9,633 nucleotides of DNA from Aliarcobacter butzleri. Lineage in GTDB: Bacteria > Campylobacterota > Campylobacteria > Campylobacterales > Arcobacteraceae. The stretch's first letter is position 1. Each line of letters opens with the position of its first letter. The stretch covers positions 1 to 9,633 of the forward strand of contig JAAYJJ010000020.1 of assembly GCA_012522985.1 (NCBI GenBank), in the 5' to 3' direction. The translations under genes and the position numbers were made by a program. A model generated the notes under the pieces. It was given only the letters and a program-made list of their open reading frames with translations. It was not told the origin of the DNA and did no database searches. Shown here one piece after another: positions 7,082 through 9,633 of this stretch.

Positions 7082-8352
7082 ACTTCTTCATCAGCCAATG
7101 TTCTAAATATAGTAAGATAAGGCAATTTACAAGGAAGCTTAATAGGGTTTATATTTCCACTATGTACACTATCTAAGATTTTACCCTCTTTAGTGATAAT
7201 CTGCTTAAACGTTATATAGTATATATCATCTATAAGCTCTATCTTTCCTATTTCATTGTCACAAAGATCAAGTTTAGCCCCTTTTGGAGTAAAAACTTCT
7301 ATTTTTTCATTTGGATAGGTTTTATATTTGCACATAAAATACTCTTCATCTTCCATAACTAGCCCACTTACTTCATAGCTTCCCTTACTCATAGCATAAT
7401 CATGGTTTTGAGTGTCACTCTTTTCATATGGACGATGAAGTAAATAAGCATCTGTAAAACCTCTATTTTTGGTAGTATGTAGCTCTTTTTGATATTTATC
7501 TTTATCAAATACACCATTATAATAGTCATCAATAGCCAATCTATAAGCTTTAGCCGTAACTGCTGCATAGTATGGTGATTTGGTTCGCCCTTCTATTTTG
7601 ATACTATCAACTGCTCCACTAGCTAAGATCTCATCTACATATGAAGCTAGGTTCATATCTTTTGCATTAAATATATATGTACCCACATCACTTTGCTCTT
7701 CTAGTCTAAAGAGTGTTCCATGCTCTTTGTTTGCAACATATAGCTCATATTCAAACCTACAATCATTTGCACAACTTCCTCTATTTGGTACTCTTCCCAT
7801 TTGTACAGCACTTATAAGACATCTTCCACTATAAGCAAAGCACATAGATCCATGTACAAATATCTCTATTTCAAGATCTGGTAATCTTTTTTTAATCTCT
7901 ACTACATCTTTTAGACTTATCTCTCTAGCTGCTATTATTCTTCTTACACCCATATCATAATAAACTTGTGCATCAATATAGTTCATAACATTTGCTTGAG
8001 TTGATAGATGTATAGGAATATGTGGTGCTATTTCATTACATAATCTTACAACTCCTGGGGTAGCAACTATGATCCCATCAGGATTTAGAGCAGCTATTTT
8101 TTGGATATGAGTCTTTAAAAGCTCTATTTGTGAGTTAAAAGGAAATCCATTTATTGTAGCATATACTTTTTTGCCCAAACTATGAGCATAATCAATCCCT
8201 TCTTTAAAGGAGTCAAAATCAAACTCTTTTCCACTTCTTATTCTTAAACTAAAATGGCTAACCCCTCCATAAACAGCATCAGCCCCATAATTTAATGCTA
8301 TCTTTAACTTCTCCAAATTACCAGCAGGTGAGAGTAACTCAACTTTTTTCAT
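7078..8352 (-). CDS. trhP: U32-family tRNA hydroxylation protein (TrhP/YegQ type; often annotated as protease PrtC)
   Basis: The 424 residues begin MKKVELLSPAGNLEKLKIAL, the standard opening of the U32 family, followed by GADAVYGG (23-30). The family signature is at about 164-200: IFVHGSMCFAYSGRCLIS and then NRGSCANDCR, with four cysteines (C171, C178, C194, C198) that bind an iron-sulfur cluster in studied members. KIEGRTKSPYY and the C-terminal beta domain complete the protein. TrhP of E. coli uses prephenate to hydroxylate U34 of certain tRNAs; Helicobacter homologues are named PrtC collagenase, a label that fits the cysteine motif poorly. E. coli TrhP is about 450 residues. ATG at 8350-8352 is preceded by AGGAC (8357-8361). 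It leads a three-gene minus-strand operon. RlhA, which modifies 23S rRNA, is a larger relative and less likely. Confidence 0.85.
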   Translation of the reverse strand: MKKVELLSPAGNLEKLKIALNYGADAVYGGVSHFSLRIRSGKEFDFDSFKEGIDYAHSLGKKVYATINGFPFNSQIELLKTHIQKIAALNPDGIIVATPGVVRLCNEIAPHIPIHLSTQANVMNYIDAQVYYDMGVRRIIAAREISLKDVVEIKKRLPDLEIEIFVHGSMCFAYSGRCLISAVQMGRVPNRGSCANDCRFEYELYVANKEHGTLFRLEEQSDVGTYIFNAKDMNLASYVDEILASGAVDSIKIEGRTKSPYYAAVTAKAYRLAIDDYYNGVFDKDKYQKELHTTKNRGFTDAYLLHRPYEKSDTQNHDYAMSKGSYEVSGLVMEDEEYFMCKYKTYPNEKIEVFTPKGAKLDLCDNEIGKIELIDDIYYITFKQIITKEGKILDSVHSGNINPIKLPCKLPYLTIFRTLADEEV

Positions 8353-8384
8353 AATAGTCCTAAATTGTTAAATTTTCTACTGAT

Positions 8385-8390
8385 ATTATA
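8385..8390 (-). promoter_or_regulatory. Candidate -10 box for the trhP operon
   Basis: TATAAT on the minus strand lies about 33 bp before the trhP ATG and would give a leader of roughly 26 nt containing the AGGAC ribosome site at 8357-8361. There is no strong -35 at the usual spacing. Confidence 0.5.
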
Positions 8391-8424
8391 AGATAATCTC
8401 AATAAATAGTAGGTAAAATCATTT

Positions 8425-8452
8425 TTAGACTATTTTTAAGTTAGTATTAAGT
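8425..8452 (+). promoter_or_regulatory. Putative response-regulator operator: half-sites at 11-bp period
   Basis: TTAAGT occurs at 8436-8441 and again at 8447-8452, exactly 11 bp apart, with a degenerate copy TTAGAC at 8425-8430 in the same phase. OmpR/PhoB-type regulators bind tandem half-sites spaced one helical turn apart. The array lies about 43 bp upstream of the -10 box of the OmpR-type gene at 8533 and also upstream of the trhP promoter, so autoregulation or shared control is possible. In AT-rich DNA, two 6-mers in register could be chance. Confidence 0.35.
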
Positions 8453-8494
8453 ATAAAATCTATAAAAGTTACACATTTTATACATTTATTGTAC

Positions 8495-8500
8495 TATAAT
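8495..8500 (+). promoter_or_regulatory. Candidate -10 box of the response-regulator gene
   Basis: A perfect TATAAT lies 32 bp before the ATG at 8533, with no good -35 (TTACAC at 8469-8474 is 20 bp away). A poor -35 would suit a promoter needing an activator. Confidence 0.5.
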
Positions 8501-8522
8501 TAAAGAGACAACTATTATATAT

Positions 8523-8532
8523 AGGGGTAGGG
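8523..8532 (+). promoter_or_regulatory. Ribosome binding site of the response-regulator gene
   Basis: AGGGG at 8523-8527 sits 5 nt before the ATG, followed by a second AGGG directly against the start. It is the most G-rich stretch in this region and fixes ATG 8533 as the start. Confidence 0.65.
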
Positions 8533-9183
8533 ATGAAAATAGTTCTTATAGAAGATGATATATATTTAAATACATTGATTTATGATGTATTGATTACAAG
8601 AGGATATAAAGTAAATACCTTCGCTGATGGTGCAAGAGCATTACAATCTATTGATGAAAAGTGTGATTTATATATTATAGATCTATCACTACCAAATGTA
8701 AATGGATTTGATATAGCAAAAAAAATCAAAACAATATCTAATGAAGCAAATATTATAGTTATAAGTGCAGAGGACAATATAGACACTATCTTAAAAGCTT
8801 ATGATTTAGGATGTATGGATTATATTAAAAAACCTTTTCATGTAAAAGAGCTTTTGGCTAAAGTCTCTTTAATCTTATCAAATAAACCAGATACAAAAAT
8901 AGAGTTAGCAAAAGAGTGTATTTATGATACTAAATCTAAACTTCTTATTTTAGAGGGTAAAATAATAGACTTAACTCAAAAAGAGACACTACTTTTGCAT
9001 ATACTTGTTATGAACTTTGGTATAACAGTATCCAATGAAGAGGCTGAGCGTTATATCTGGGGTGAAAATGTTGGGCAAGGGTATGTAAGACAACTTGTAA
9101 GTAAGATAAGAAAAAAAGCAAAATGCCTTAAGATATTAAACCATTCAGGCAATGGATATAGAATAGAGATAAATGAGCAGTAG
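8533..9183 (+). CDS. OmpR/PhoB-family DNA-binding response regulator (orphan)
   Basis: The 216 residues form a receiver domain (about 1-115) and a winged-helix output domain (about 125-214). The receiver has the acidic pair E7-D8-D9, the phospho-acceptor D50 in LYIIDLSLP, the switch S78 in IIVISAE, and K100 before PF. The output domain has LTQKETLLLHILVMN, then the recognition helix with YVRQLVSKIRKKAK and the wing around GNGYRIE. It is a phosphorylation-dependent transcription factor. No histidine kinase gene is adjacent: trhP is divergent, and downstream there is only a 66-residue gene, so the partner must be elsewhere or outside the window. The regulon cannot be inferred. The length is slightly under the usual 220-240, with a short linker. 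Confidence 0.93.
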   Translation: MKIVLIEDDIYLNTLIYDVLITRGYKVNTFADGARALQSIDEKCDLYIIDLSLPNVNGFDIAKKIKTISNEANIIVISAEDNIDTILKAYDLGCMDYIKKPFHVKELLAKVSLILSNKPDTKIELAKECIYDTKSKLLILEGKIIDLTQKETLLLHILVMNFGITVSNEEAERYIWGENVGQGYVRQLVSKIRKKAKCLKILNHSGNGYRIEINEQ

Positions 9184-9373
9184 TATTGTAAGTCAAAAAG
9201 GACTTTTTGATTTTTTATCTATATATAGACAAGAAGAAAAAAGCTTTATAGTTAAAGATAAAAGAGTTTCTTCATCGTTGGTTATTCAAGAGTTAAGTCA
9301 AATAATCTCTCTTTTAGAGGAGAAAAATATAGTTTTTGTAGTAGATGAAGGGCTAAATTTGCATATTTTATAA
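9173..9373 (+). CDS. Small hypothetical protein overlapping the response regulator
   Basis: The 66-residue product is not recognised. It has no signal peptide or membrane segment. A central helix (about residues 34-50, SLVIQELSQIISLLEEK) lies between two short beta-like stretches, KSFIVKD and NIVFVVDEG, suggesting a compact soluble domain. The ATG lies inside the last codons of the response-regulator gene (11 bp overlap), pointing to coupled translation; AGAGA just upstream is a weak ribosome site. Codon use matches its neighbours. It ends about 40 bp before the tRNA promoter. A role with the regulator, such as modulation or a companion output, is only suggested by position. Confidence 0.62.
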   Translation: MSSSIVSQKGLFDFLSIYRQEEKSFIVKDKRVSSSLVIQELSQIISLLEEKNIVFVVDEGLNLHIL

Positions 9374-9411
9374 GAAATTTGCAAAAAAATACAATTTTTA
9401 TCAAAAAAGCC

Positions 9412-9440
9412 TTGACAAAAGATTTTTTTTTTAGTACAAT
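9412..9440 (+). promoter_or_regulatory. Sigma70-type promoter of tRNA-Thr
   Basis: A perfect TTGACA (9412-9417) is followed after exactly 17 bp by TACAAT (9435-9440). Transcription would start near 9447, giving a precursor leader of about 44 nt before the tRNA. It is the best -35/-10 pair in the window, as expected for a stable-RNA promoter; the spacer is an almost pure T run. Confidence 0.82.
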
Positions 9441-9490
9441 TTCGACACTTTTTTAGACAGCAACTGTTTTTAAAAGTCTTTAAGTAACAA

Positions 9491-9566
9491 GCTGGTGTAG
9501 CTCAGTTGGTAGAGCAGCTGATTTGTAATCAGCAGGTCGGGGGTTCAAGTCCCTTCACCAGCTCCA
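9491..9566 (+). tRNA. tRNA-Thr, anticodon TGT, CCA encoded
   Basis: A complete 76-nt cloverleaf. The acceptor stem GCTGGTG (9491-9497) pairs with CACCAGC (9556-9562). The D arm contains AGCTCAGTTGGTAGAGC. The anticodon stem is GCTGA (9517-9521) with TCAGC (9529-9533) around loop TTTGTAA, with anticodon TGT at 9524-9526. The T arm is GGGGG (9539-9543) with CCCTT (9551-9555), including two G-T wobbles, around TTCAAGT. Discriminator T at 9563 precedes CCA at 9564-9566. It reads ACA and, by wobble, other ACN codons. Confidence 0.97.
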
Positions 9567-9633
9567 TTTTGTTGTTTATGCGTGATTTATCAAAATCAGC
9601 GCTGGACCATATTGATATTACTTTATGAGGTGA
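9567..9633 (+). promoter_or_regulatory. tRNA-downstream leader with hairpin and terminal Shine-Dalgarno
   Basis: No second tRNA or complete gene is visible here. A hairpin at 9580-9602 pairs GCG-TGATTT with AAATCA-CGC around loop ATCA, with one bulged G. No T run follows, so it is not a standard terminator. The window ends in GAGGTGA (9627-9633), a good Shine-Dalgarno, suggesting that a coding gene starts just beyond the edge and is cotranscribed with the tRNA. Confidence 0.4.

Noticed and set aside
7580..7834. Antisense 84-residue open frame inside trhP
   Set aside because: It covers the conserved cysteine region of trhP on the other strand and its composition is explained by that gene.
7078..8352. 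Naming the U32 gene a collagenase/protease
   Set aside because: The four-cysteine cluster motif and overall layout match tRNA/rRNA hydroxylation members; no protease catalytic set can be pointed to.
9355..9383. Direct repeat AAATTTGCA at 9355-9363 and 9375-9383
   Set aside because: Two 9-mers 20 bp apart at the end of the 66-aa gene; too short and AT-rich to separate from chance, and not an inverted repeat that could terminate transcription.
9580..9602. Intrinsic terminator after tRNA-Thr
   Set aside because: The hairpin is not followed by a T run, and a Shine-Dalgarno follows soon after.
1..9633. Insertion sequence, phage, CRISPR, toxin-antitoxin or defence system
   Set aside because: No transposase, terminal inverted repeats, spaced repeat array or recognisable defence or toxin domain is visible; codon use is uniform across the window.

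Overview
This window looks like core chromosome from an AT-rich Campylobacterota (epsilonproteobacterium), perhaps Arcobacter-like. The basis is the low-GC codon use (AAA, ATA, TTA and AGA dominate), very tight gene packing, an apparent futalosine-type menaquinone gene (mqnA) and the sequence character of FtsW, MurG and UppP. The genus is inferred, not shown.

Layout. At the left edge, the 3' part of a chorismate dehydratase gene (mqnA) is followed 24 bp later by uppP (undecaprenyl-pyrophosphate phosphatase), both on +. uppP runs tail-to-tail into murG, overlapping it by 11 bp. murG is the downstream gene of a minus-strand ftsW-murG pair with an 8 bp overlap. An 81 bp divergent promoter region separates ftsW from ftsI on +. 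These four genes form one functional block: UppP recycles the lipid carrier, MurG makes lipid II, FtsW polymerises glycan and FtsI cross-links it at the septum. A small DUF3817 membrane-protein gene follows on + and again overlaps the next convergent gene, by 14 bp.

The next block is a minus-strand operon read from 8352 down to 5783: a U32-family trhP/yegQ-type tRNA hydroxylation gene, a 67-aa unknown gene coupled by an ATGA overlap, and a GT9/heptosyltransferase-like gene. The 5' end of this last gene appears frameshifted: an ATG start overlapping the upstream stop is out of frame with the rest, and one A less in an A6 tract would restore a 367-aa protein.

From 8533 an OmpR-type response regulator with no kinase beside it is transcribed on +. 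A 66-aa unknown gene overlaps its 3' end, and an 11-bp-period repeat lies upstream of its promoter. The window ends with a strong sigma70-like promoter, tRNA-Thr(TGT) and what appears to be the leader of a following gene.

I found no mobile element, CRISPR array, phage gene or recognisable novel multi-gene system. The most notable signal is the possible homopolymer frameshift in the glycosyltransferase. After that come the small coupled unknown genes and the putative operator of the orphan regulator.
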